From an uncultured Rubripirellula sp. (GTDB taxonomy: Bacteria; Planctomycetota; Planctomycetia; Pirellulales; Pirellulaceae), in assembly GCA_938075415.1 (NCBI GenBank), contig CALJHC010000003.1, positions 496,001 to 560,000 of the forward strand: a stretch of DNA of 64,000 nt, written 5' to 3'. This document shows positions 56,438 through 64,000 of this stretch, in pieces; positions within the stretch are counted from its first letter, which is position 1, and the number at the start of each line of letters is the position of its first letter. A model generated the notes under the pieces. That model did no database searches. It was not told where the DNA came from and saw nothing but the letters and a program-made list of their open reading frames with translations. The translations under genes and the position numbers were made by a program.

Positions 56438-59400
56438 TCAATCGGTAGCGCCATCTTTAATCAATCGAATCAAGTCGACCGTGTCCATCTTGGCAGCAAG
56501 ATCCGTTCCATCAAGAACTCCCGCCACAAGCTCACGTTTGTCTGCATGCAAAGCCAATATTTGTTCCTCAATGGTGCCTTCGGCAACCAACCGGTAGACG
56601 GTAACAGGTCGCTCTTGACCGATTCGATGAGCTCGGTCAGTCGCCTGATCTTCCACCGCAGGATTCCACCAGGGGTCAAGGTGGATCACATAATCCGCTC
56701 CCGTTAAATTCAGACCGGTCCCACCAGCTTTCAGAGAAATCAAGAAAAGATCTCCCTCGCCTTCCTGAAAGGAATCGACTCGCCTCTGTCGCTCTTTTGC
56801 CGGTGTCGTGCCATCGAGATACTGATACTCGATATCACGCTCATCCAACGCCGCACGAATTAATTTCAGGTGTTTAACAAATTGACTAAAAATAAGCGCT
56901 CGATGATTTCCTTCGCGTAATTCCTCAACCAGTGACATCAGCAAATCAAGTTTTGCAGAACTTTTCTTCCAACTCTGATCTACCAATCGGGGGTGACATG
57001 CGAGTTGCCGAAGTTTGGTCAGCCAAGCAAGTGTTCGAATGCGCTGCTGACCAACCTTCTGATCATTTTCACCAACGCCACTCAACTCGGTCAACGCAGC
57101 TAAGCGAGCGTCTTCGTATCGACGACGCTCACCGGCACTAAGCTCCGCGTGCAACGTGATCTCTGTACGTGGCGGCAATTCCTTGAGAACCTTGTCCTTG
57201 GTCCGCCGCAAAATAAATGGACGAACCATTTGCGCCAGCGACTTACGTTTCTGATCATCCTTCAAACGCTCAATTGGATCTGCGAATCGCTGACGGAATC
57301 GATCCCAAGACCCGAGCAGGCCGGGACTTAATGTTCGGAACAAACTCCATAACTCACCGAGATGATTTTCCAATGGTGTGCCGGAAAGGCCGATTCGCCA
57401 ATCAGCATCAATCTTGCGTATTGCTTGCGACGTTTTGGTTTGCGCGTTTTTGATGAACTGCGCTTCGTCAAGGACCAAAGTATGCCAAGCTCTGGAAGCA
57501 AATCGCTTTGCATCTCTCTGAAGTAACTGGTAACTGACAATCACCAGGTCACCCGGCCCGGCACTCTCGATAAGCGAATCACGGTCGGCATCTCGGTAGA
57601 GAAGTGCATTGAGACTCGGTGTAAAGCGGGCCGTTTCCCTGGACCAGTTCTCACCCACACTTGTTGGCGCCACAACCAACGCTGGCCCGTCAGCGGAACG
57701 TTCCAACAAAACACCAAGTGCTTGGACCGTTTTTCCCAATCCCATATCATCGGCCAATACACCACCGACTCCCCAAACACTTAGCCGAGAGAGCCACTGA
57801 AACCCCTCAAGTTGGTAATCGCGAAGCACCGCATCAAGTTTTTCTGGTTGCTCTGGAGTCCAATCAGCCAACGACTCAAGTCTTTTTAATGACTCATGCC
57901 ACCGAGCAGTCGCCTCCAATGGCACATCGGTGCTGATCAAATCCTGAACCGCCGGGACTGCAGCATCCGCGATCTTCATGGAACCGCGTTCTTCAATCAC
58001 CACATCGCCGAGTTGCTGCAATCGCTTGCGGAACGCCTCACTGATTTTTGCAAATTGACGATCACCAACCTGCACCAAGGATCGCTGATCACGTACCGCC
58101 GATAAGAGTTCCGCCAACGGTACCTCTCGACCATCAAGAGAAATTGAACCAGAGAGACCAAACCAGTCCTTCCGATCGTCGATCTGCACTCGTAATGATG
58201 CAGGAGTGATCTCTCCTCGAACTCGAATGGACTCACCTTCGGGCCAGATCATCCTCGGTGTGTCTTCTCCCCCACCGTATAACCCACCCAGTAAATCCAA
58301 GGCGGCTTCATCGGTCGGAGCCACCCAGTGATCCAGACCATCAGGTATCAACCGATTTAAATCAAATCGCTCGATCGCGGCGTCAGCTTTTTCACGCTCG
58401 GAATCAAGCTGACGTTCAAGCCGAACCGGCCCCTGCTCAGTCAGGCAGGAAATAATACCGGGTGCGCAACCAGGAATCACTAAATCGCGAAACCGATCCT
58501 CGTGCATTCGAAGTGAAACAAATAATCCAGCGCCAGGTCGCGGCCGTAATTCCAGAACCAACTCAGCCTCGACGGGCTCGATTGGCCCCGCCAACTGCGC
58601 AGGTAATTCAACGTGAACAAACTGATCCACCTCCGCGCTACCCACCGCGAAACGGGCGGCCGCATCAGGATCAAGTAAGACTTCATCCAGATCCGCATCC
58701 AACAGATGCTGAACTAATTGTGCTCCGCGAGGATTCCGCAGGCAACAAACGAGCAGTCGGCTCTCCTTTTCATCTGCAACCACAACGATGGGCTCAACCG
58801 GACTCGCGTAGCCGTAGACGACCTTGCACTTCTCCAAGTCAACCTTGATGTTGTTTACCTCAAGACGAGGACGATAAAACACCGGCCGCTGTGTGATGGA
58901 CTCTGCCTCCTCCTCTGATTCACTCTCATCTTCCCTCTCAACCGATTCCAGGGTCAAAGTCAGTTCAGCGGAGAAGACCCGACAGGGGCGTACATTGACA
59001 TCATCCCAAGCAACATTCGGATGCCCAGCTAAAAGAGAAAGCGCCTGAAATTCGGCAAAATGGTCTTCGTTAAACGAATAACTCGGGTTCGCCACCAAAG
59101 CGGCAATTCGCCCGTCGATCGGCCGCGCTGAAAAATCTCGGCGAAGCAAATCAAAACTTCGTACCTCTTTACCCTTCGTCCAGCCCTTGCCGTTTTTTTT
59201 CAACCTCTGCTCGTAAGCGGTAATCGAAAGAGGGCAATAGTATCGAGACGATGACAGGCCAACACGCCACTGCAATTGGGTTGCCTCGGTATCATCATTA
59301 CCTTTTGACCTACCACCGACTAAACCAAGGACTTGACTGACCAGATCCCGCCCGGCTGCGACTGCATCAACTTCCAGCTCGCCGAAAAACTCAAAAACTT

Positions 59401-59788
59401 CGCTGATCGATCGGCGACCCAATTGCTCTTGAAGCCACCATGCAACCGCCAGCGAATGCGGACATCGACGTTCCTCATTTTTAAACTGCTCACAGCCGCA
59501 AATCGGCACCGCCTCAAGGGAAACGTTGAGTGGATGAAACTGATACTCGTCATCGTCAATTGATTCCGTTGAAACCTCCAACTGAACATCCATTGCTGCC
59601 TGTCGGTTCCCCTTCACCTTGAAGCCGAACCGCATTGTCCCATCTTCCGAGCTAAAGGTTGGTGACTCAACCATTAGCATCGCAGCTCGCTTATCCAAGT
59701 TTTCATTATGGGAATCGACAAGTCGCTCAGCCGCCTCCGCAACCAACAAACCCAAGGCTCCAATCGATTCCTCGGACATCAAATCCAT
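56438..59788 (-). CDS. SNF2-family helicase with SWIM zinc-finger domain
   Basis: Large DNA-dependent ATPase of 1116 residues. A SWIM-type zinc-binding motif lies near residues 94-116 (CGCEQF...RRCPHSLAVAWWL: C-x-C, then C-x-H). The long middle is unassigned, with an acidic stretch at about 285-300 (EREDESESEEEAESITQRP). The SNF2 motor starts near residue 655: Walker A in GVLADDMGLGKTVQALGVLL (about 675), DEAQ box in TLVLDEAQFIKN (about 773), the LSGTPLENHLGELWSLFR step, and the C-terminal helicase half ending in LDPWWNPAVEDQATDRAHRI and GQERPVTVYRLVAEGTIEEQ. Bacterial SWIM-SNF2 proteins of this size are known; their role may be in transcription, repair or genome defence. It is divergent from no obvious partner. 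Confidence 0.93.
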   Translation of the reverse strand: MDLMSEESIGALGLLVAEAAERLVDSHNENLDKRAAMLMVESPTFSSEDGTMRFGFKVKGNRQAAMDVQLEVSTESIDDDEYQFHPLNVSLEAVPICGCEQFKNEERRCPHSLAVAWWLQEQLGRRSISEVFEFFGELEVDAVAAGRDLVSQVLGLVGGRSKGNDDTEATQLQWRVGLSSSRYYCPLSITAYEQRLKKNGKGWTKGKEVRSFDLLRRDFSARPIDGRIAALVANPSYSFNEDHFAEFQALSLLAGHPNVAWDDVNVRPCRVFSAELTLTLESVEREDESESEEEAESITQRPVFYRPRLEVNNIKVDLEKCKVVYGYASPVEPIVVVADEKESRLLVCCLRNPRGAQLVQHLLDADLDEVLLDPDAAARFAVGSAEVDQFVHVELPAQLAGPIEPVEAELVLELRPRPGAGLFVSLRMHEDRFRDLVIPGCAPGIISCLTEQGPVRLERQLDSEREKADAAIERFDLNRLIPDGLDHWVAPTDEAALDLLGGLYGGGEDTPRMIWPEGESIRVRGEITPASLRVQIDDRKDWFGLSGSISLDGREVPLAELLSAVRDQRSLVQVGDRQFAKISEAFRKRLQQLGDVVIEERGSMKIADAAVPAVQDLISTDVPLEATARWHESLKRLESLADWTPEQPEKLDAVLRDYQLEGFQWLSRLSVWGVGGVLADDMGLGKTVQALGVLLERSADGPALVVAPTSVGENWSRETARFTPSLNALLYRDADRDSLIESAGPGDLVIVSYQLLQRDAKRFASRAWHTLVLDEAQFIKNAQTKTSQAIRKIDADWRIGLSGTPLENHLGELWSLFRTLSPGLLGSWDRFRQRFADPIERLKDDQKRKSLAQMVRPFILRRTKDKVLKELPPRTEITLHAELSAGERRRYEDARLAALTELSGVGENDQKVGQQRIRTLAWLTKLRQLACHPRLVDQSWKKSSAKLDLLMSLVEELREGNHRALIFSQFVKHLKLIRAALDERDIEYQYLDGTTPAKERQRRVDSFQEGEGDLFLISLKAGGTGLNLTGADYVIHLDPWWNPAVEDQATDRAHRIGQERPVTVYRLVAEGTIEEQILALHADKRELVAGVLDGTDLAAKMDTVDLIRLIKDGATD

Positions 59789-60618
59789 GCTTCGCGATCC
59801 ATTGTCATCAAAAGATTCAAAACGAGAGAAGTGCTATCCTGCAAGCACCTCGTCAATTCACAAACCACGGCCTCAATCCCCACCGTGGGATCTGCAAAAT
59901 CCACCTTCACATGCCCTCCTTTACCCCTTCTGGCACAGGTAGAACCGGTGAATCGGCCGGCGAGTTCACTCGACAGACGTCCCATTCACTGATTCAGGGC
60001 CAATCCGGCAGTCTACCACGGCGACTCGATATCGCGAAGGGAGTACGTGCAAAGTACTTAGACAGCTCGTGGAAGAGATCGGATGACTCGAAGTTTCACA
60101 ACCCCAACAATGACTTCGATCACCTCAAGGATGATGGACGCACCGAAATCATCCAACAACGGACATCAATCACTCCTCCTGTTTTGACCGGAGCCACTCA
60201 CCACCGGAATCCAAATTGCAATTTTGAATGGAAGAAAGCACCTTGAATTCGGCAGAATATCTCTCCCGCCCCTCTTTCGTTCGGTGAGCAGTTCAAATCT
60301 GAGTAGTTCAAACCTGTGCAATTCAAATCTAAGCAGCACGAACCCAGCGAACCTTTTACCCCGTTGCTCAGTTTGGCCCGAAAGTAACATCGCAAGACCA
60401 ACCGAGGCATGAGTCATTCTGACCTCGATCAATGACACACTAGCGACAGCAACTGGACGCATTGAGGTGATGAATTGATGTAAACTCCGTGGGTCCAAAA
60501 CGACTTCTTCAAGTCCAGCATCTTGGAAAACCACTGGCTATCGGTGTTCAACTGGTTTTCACTTCACGCTCTGCGATTAAATTAACTCCCCTCTCATTAG
60601 TCCGAATCGGAGCCACTC
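59789..60618. other. 830-bp gap upstream of the SNF2 and SGNH genes
   Basis: Divergent promoter region. A 195-codon plus frame (59659-60246) overlaps the 5' end of the helicase gene antisense and has a low-quality composition. Tandem repeats lie at 60286-60345. No RNA gene was recognised. Confidence 0.4.
60286..60345. repeat. Degenerate 15-bp tandem repeats
   Basis: Units: GAGCAGTTCAAATCT, GAGTAGTTCAAACCT, GTGCAATTCAAATCT and a weaker AAGCAGCACGAACCC. As the period is a multiple of three, both strands read as repeating peptides (SSNLS-like on plus, RFELL-like on minus), but neither frame shows other signs of a gene. Confidence 0.7.
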
Positions 60619-61737
60619 ATGAACTTGAACATCCAGCGTCGCGATTTTCTTGCCGCCTCGGCAAGTTCTCTCGCACTCGCGTCGAGCCATGCGTTTGCGG
60701 CACAAATAAAAGAAAGCGCCACAACAACCTCTTGGCACGATGTCAAAGACTGGGGCGTGGAAGGAAAGGGATGGGCAGCTGATCAGACCGACAATTTCTA
60801 TGATCGACTACCTAATCGTGCCAAGGGAACTGTTCGTGAGGCCGTCTGGAATCTCAGCAGACACTCGGCTGGAATGTTGACACGATTTAGAACCAATGCG
60901 TCAGAAATCTGGATTGACCACGAGGTAACTTCAGCAAAACTTTCGATGCCACACATGCCGGCCACCGGTGTTAGCGGAATCGATCTATACGCTACTGATC
61001 CAGACGGCAATTGGCGTTGGCTTGCGGTATCGAGACCCACAGAAACGGTCACTCGAACCAAGCTGATCGCTTCGCTAACTCCAGAGATGCGTGAGTACAC
61101 GGCTTATTTGCCACTCTACAACGGCACAAAAAGCCTGAAAATCGGTGTTCCTGAGCAAGCAATTTTCGAACCAATCGCACCACGTGAAGATAAACCAATT
61201 TTGTTCTATGGGACATCCATTACCCATGGTGCCTGCGCATCACGACCGGGAATGCCGCATCCGGCAATCCTTGGAAGACGCCTTCACCGACCTGTGATCA
61301 ACCTTGGCTTCTCTGGGAATGGAAAAATGGAACAGGAGGTGGGCGAATTTCTGTGCGAGATCGACCCTCTCATCTACGTCATTGACTGCTTACCAAACAT
61401 GCGAGGACCAGAGGTTGCCCAACGGGCAATGAAACTTATTGAACAACTTCGGAACGCTCGGCCAGACACACCTATCTTGCTCGTTGAAGATAGAACTTAC
61501 GCCCATGCGCCCTTCCTGCCTTCACTTCAGAAACGGCACGAAGAAAGCAGGAGAGAGCTAAAAAAAGCATACGAATCACTCAGGTCTCTTGGTCATCAAA
61601 AAATCGCTTACCTGCCCGGCGAGCAGCTTCTTGGAAAAGACCGAGATGATACCACCGACGGCTCGCACCCAAACGATCTCGGATTCTATCGGCAAGCGAA
61701 TGCCATGGAACCGCTTTTACGTCAACTGGGAGCCTGA
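60619..61737 (+). CDS. Secreted SGNH/GDSL-type hydrolase
   Basis: Exported esterase-like protein of 372 residues. ATG 60619 follows GGAG by six bases. The N-terminal signal (IQRRDFLAASASSLALASSH then AFA) has the Tat pattern RRDFL. A beta-rich N-terminal domain is followed by the SGNH domain: nucleophile serine in ILFYGTSITHGACASRPGMP, glycine and asparagine block NLGFSGNGKMEQEVGEFL, and the Asp-His pair in TDGSHPNDLGFYRQA. The layout resembles the GDSL_3 type often encoded in planctomycetes, likely acting on acetylated sugars or other esters; the substrate is unknown. No partner gene is close. Confidence 0.9.
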   Translation: MNLNIQRRDFLAASASSLALASSHAFAAQIKESATTTSWHDVKDWGVEGKGWAADQTDNFYDRLPNRAKGTVREAVWNLSRHSAGMLTRFRTNASEIWIDHEVTSAKLSMPHMPATGVSGIDLYATDPDGNWRWLAVSRPTETVTRTKLIASLTPEMREYTAYLPLYNGTKSLKIGVPEQAIFEPIAPREDKPILFYGTSITHGACASRPGMPHPAILGRRLHRPVINLGFSGNGKMEQEVGEFLCEIDPLIYVIDCLPNMRGPEVAQRAMKLIEQLRNARPDTPILLVEDRTYAHAPFLPSLQKRHEESRRELKKAYESLRSLGHQKIAYLPGEQLLGKDRDDTTDGSHPNDLGFYRQANAMEPLLRQLGA

Positions 61738-62057
61738 AAAGATTGGATAACACCAACTTATTAACCCCGAAAAATCATCAACTCATTTCCATATAAAATC
61801 ACGAAAAGCAATTTCCCCAGTTCATTCTTCGTAATCTCTCGGAACCGTTGCAAGATCTCGATTTGCCAGCACCACTCGTGACAAAACAACCTGCACCTGA
61901 CACTCCTTCGTGTGATTGGGTAATGTATTCATCCGTGCCTGAATCTAAACATCTAAAACTTTGAGAAGCCGAGTGTTCTTAAAGCCGCATTCTTGAATTT
62001 CGCATCTAAGTTTCCGCGTCACATGACGCGGAGCAATAACTATTTAAAGGAAAAAAC
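61738..62057. other. 320-bp gap upstream of the ferredoxin gene
   Basis: No gene seen. The end carries a strong ribosome site for the ferredoxin (AAAGGAAAAAAC before ATG). The ferredoxin promoter is probably here but not identifiable with confidence. Confidence 0.4.
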
Positions 62058-62423
62058 ATGCCGAAACTGACCGTTAAGGGTGTCGGTGATTTTGAAATCG
62101 CCGCGGGAAAACGACTTGTCAAAGCCTTGGTTGAGGATGCCGGGATAGACCAGTTGCACGCCTGTGGCGGCCAATCGAGATGCACAAGCTGCCGAGTCAA
62201 AATAGTGAACGGGGAGCCCGATCAAATCACCGAGGCCGAGAAAGAAACACTTCGCGTAAGGGAGATTAGTGACCCAGGTGTTCGATTAAGTTGCCAACTA
62301 ACTTGCGATCAAGACATTGAGCTTGAAATCATCAGCCGCTTGGAAGGCAGTGGAAGAAAAGACCTCGGATCGGCGGTGAGCGATGAGATCCAACCCGATC
62401 CGAAGTGGACCACAAAAACCTAG
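62058..62423 (+). CDS. 2Fe-2S ferredoxin
   Basis: Small electron-transfer protein of 121 residues. The four cluster cysteines are Cys35, Cys41 and Cys44 in LHACGGQSRCTSCRV and the distal one in RLSCQLTCDQDIELEI (a fifth cysteine follows it). This spacing (C-x5-C-x2-C ... C) is that of plant-type and related 2Fe-2S domains. The tail of about 25 residues after IISRLEGSG is unassigned. Start ATG 62058 has AAAGGAAAAAAC upstream. No reductase or oxygenase gene is adjacent, so its partner is unknown. Confidence 0.93.
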   Translation: MPKLTVKGVGDFEIAAGKRLVKALVEDAGIDQLHACGGQSRCTSCRVKIVNGEPDQITEAEKETLRVREISDPGVRLSCQLTCDQDIELEIISRLEGSGRKDLGSAVSDEIQPDPKWTTKT

Positions 62424-62763
62424 TTCCCGCCTCACCAATTTTCGCTAGAAGCATTCTCACATCATCTCACATCATGAGTTGATGCGTGGACTCCAAAACT
62501 TTTCTAAAATTCATCAGTACTGAATCATGGCACTCAATCAAGGGGCTTGAACAGGCCTTTTAGAAACGGTTGAACCCATATCGAAATAGCTCGTGATCCA
62601 TTGGCGAATGCACGGCACAACGGAAATCCCCTATTCCCAACGATCTGACATTGGGACCACTCAACAAATTGGAATTCCTGCCTAGACACTGCCAGCATTC
62701 GCCTTTTGAACGAGCAGTTCAATGATCTGTTTTTTGAACAGACTCGATAAATCCCAACCTTCT
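62424..62763. other. 340-bp gap between convergent ferredoxin and hydrolase genes
   Basis: No gene. CATCTCACATCATCTCACATCATGAGTTGATG-like short repeats of TCTCACATCA occur at about 62456-62475. No strong terminator seen. Confidence 0.35.
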
Positions 62764-63759
62764 CTATGGAAAATGATGAACAAACCATTTCTCTATCACC
62801 GAATCCATCCAGCAGATTCGACCCGGTCCAATGTAGCCGGCATGCCCACCAGATTTGGTCAACATTAAATGCGTCGATGGAGACCATTGCATCGAATCGT
62901 CTGTGAAGCAACCAACAGGAACGATCGGATCATCTTCTGACGCGAGCACAAGCGTTGGAACGGTGATGGACGAGGCAACTTCATTACAGGAGCTTTTCTG
63001 GTAGTAATCTAGCGCACTGTCAAAACCACTTAGCGGTGCAGTGAGACGATCGTCGAGCTCGCGCAATGTTCGAGGACGAGGCAACCGCATCTGTCTTTGA
63101 AAGATCTCATCTTGCTGGAGTCGTTCAGGAATTCGGCTAAGTAGTGTTCGAATGAAGTAGTAGTTGTAGAGACGCAATGTACGTTTCTGCATGTGATCGC
63201 TGCAACGCAAAAGATCGATGGGCGGAGCAACGGCAGCAATTTTCCGCATGCGATGAAACCAACTAGGTGATGCATCCTCACCAGTCCCCACTCGACCAGC
63301 GGCGCGAAGCAACTGAGCCGCACCAAGAGAAATACCCGCTGCATAAAGATCACTCTGCGGATACCTCTCCGCAATGAACGACAGCGCTGCGATCACATCC
63401 TGACTGCGCCCCGCATGGGTGAGCTGACCTGACATCTCCGCTCCCGAACCGCAACCTCGCATATCAACACGAAAAACAACAAAACCGCAGCTTAAGAAAC
63501 GCTCGGCAAAGCGTACCATGTAGGGAGATGCATGGGATCCAGATAGGCCGTGAACGAATAACACACAGGGCGAATCCGAAGACACAGACTTCGGTCGATC
63601 CTCGTGGAGCACAATGGTATCACCACCAGAAACCCCCACATAATGCGGTTGTGGCATTAGACCGCTCGCACACTCCGCCCGAATCGATAGGATGGTCTGA
63701 AGATGACCACCTCGAACGAATCGGCTTGACTGAAAAGGAGGGTGGTCAAACTGCTTCAT
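62764..63759 (-). CDS. YheT-type alpha/beta hydrolase
   Basis: Putative esterase of 331 residues from ATG 63759 (GTG 63765 is a possible earlier start). The N-terminal FQSSRFVRGGHLQTILSIRA is the hallmark of the YheT/ABHD group. The alpha/beta-hydrolase triad is visible: nucleophile serine in LYAAGISLGAAQLLRAAG, aspartate in LASEDDPIVPVGCF, histidine in LTKSGGHAGYIG; the oxyanion segment is LFVHGLSGSHASPYMVRFAE. No signal peptide. It is divergent from the ThpR-like gene with a 23-bp gap, so the two promoters must overlap each other's coding starts. Confidence 0.92.
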   Translation of the reverse strand: MKQFDHPPFQSSRFVRGGHLQTILSIRAECASGLMPQPHYVGVSGGDTIVLHEDRPKSVSSDSPCVLFVHGLSGSHASPYMVRFAERFLSCGFVVFRVDMRGCGSGAEMSGQLTHAGRSQDVIAALSFIAERYPQSDLYAAGISLGAAQLLRAAGRVGTGEDASPSWFHRMRKIAAVAPPIDLLRCSDHMQKRTLRLYNYYFIRTLLSRIPERLQQDEIFQRQMRLPRPRTLRELDDRLTAPLSGFDSALDYYQKSSCNEVASSITVPTLVLASEDDPIVPVGCFTDDSMQWSPSTHLMLTKSGGHAGYIGPGRICWMDSVIEKWFVHHFP

Positions 63760-63782
63760 TTTCACATCAAATCACAGAAAAC

Positions 63783-64000
63783 ATGAATTCCATTCGCTCC
63801 TTCATTGCTATTCCGCTCACGAGCGAAATCGCCCGCGCTGCTGCGTTGATGACGAAGCGGTTGCGAGAAAACGGCGATGGAATTAAATGGGTCCCCACCG
63901 ATAATCTGCATCTGACTTTAAAATTCCTTGGCGATGTCTACAACACCGAGGTACCTCAAGTCTGCAAAGTTGTTCAACAAATTTGCGAGGAGCACAAACC
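63783..64000 (+). CDS. thpR: RNA 2',3'-cyclic phosphodiesterase (ThpR, 2H family), N-terminal fragment
   Basis: The first 72 residues of the product are present; the gene runs off the right edge. The start MNSIRSFIAIPLTSEIARAA is family-typical, and the first of the two H-x-T-x motifs is in DNLHLTLKFLGDV (HLTL). The second motif would lie beyond the window. Such enzymes open 2',3'-cyclic phosphates and were once called 2'-5' RNA ligases. Confidence 0.88.
   Translation, partial: MNSIRSFIAIPLTSEIARAAALMTKRLRENGDGIKWVPTDNLHLTLKFLGDVYNTEVPQVCKVVQQICEEHK

Noticed and set aside
59659..60246. 195-codon plus-strand frame at the SNF2 gene start
   Set aside because: Partly antisense to a well-supported gene, with Gln/Arg/Pro-rich chance composition.
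1..64000. tRNA, rRNA, tmRNA, SRP RNA, CRISPR arrays, insertion sequences and prophage
   Set aside because: I read the gaps for the conserved T-arm, SRP and RNase P blocks, regularly spaced repeats and transposase-like frames and saw none; a tRNAscan-SE, Infernal and CRISPR search would settle this.

Overview
The window looks like chromosomal DNA of a planctomycete, most likely of the Pirellulaceae type. The evidence is the set of lineage-typical families: a very large PSCyt1/WD40/DUF1549/DUF1553 protein followed by a DUF1501 protein, a ThuA plus PVC-type dehydrogenase plus planctomycete haem-binding-domain pair, a YTV-motif secreted protein, a signal peptidase I with a zinc-ribbon insert, and a glutaminyl-tRNA synthetase alongside glutamyl-tRNA synthetase. 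Base composition looks even, with no obvious island. I see no insertion sequence, prophage, CRISPR array, tRNA or rRNA.

Layout. 0-9 kb: edge of a secreted protein (-), lysS (+), a LolC/E-type permease with its LolD-type ATPase (+), a YTV secreted protein (+) and a cysteine-less prepilin peptidase (-). 9-16 kb: the giant PSCyt protein and its DUF1501 partner (+). 16-19.3 kb: a tight leuB-cdsA-tatD operon (-). 20-25 kb: a ThuA/dehydrogenase protein and a separately exported haem-domain protein (+). 25-31 kb: signal peptidase I (-), fabH (+), a DUF58 protein (-) and an aldehyde dehydrogenase (-). 31.9-38.5 kb: thiL overlapping a CaMKII-association-domain protein, aroC, rpiB (-), a DUF2071 protein and rpsA. 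39-47.5 kb, all minus: a NarL-type response regulator, a 635-residue anchored low-complexity protein, a cysteine desulfurase, a Nudix-like protein, an ECF sigma factor and bioA. 47.7-54.5 kb: ruvB, gltX, a dihaem lipoprotein and glnS (+). 54.8-64 kb: recA (-), a SWIM-SNF2 helicase (-), an SGNH hydrolase (+), a 2Fe-2S ferredoxin (+), a YheT-type hydrolase (-) and the start of a 2'-5' RNA ligase/ThpR-type gene (+) at the right edge.

Most genes are housekeeping: translation (lysS, gltX, glnS, rpsA), repair (recA, ruvB), envelope and lipid synthesis (cdsA, fabH, lol-type transporter, lepB-type), cofactors and amino acids (leuB, aroC, thiL, bioA, cysteine desulfurase). The lineage-specific part is the set of exported c-type haem proteins. 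Gene density is moderate, with many 300-900 bp gaps. Several gaps hold inverted repeats, tandem repeats or plausible short reading frames. I found no clear undescribed multi-gene system. The best candidates for a second look are the CaMKII-AD gene overlapping thiL, the altered KMSKS loop in GlnRS, the hairpin-dense rpsA 3' region, and two small reading frames flanking the dihaem lipoprotein gene.
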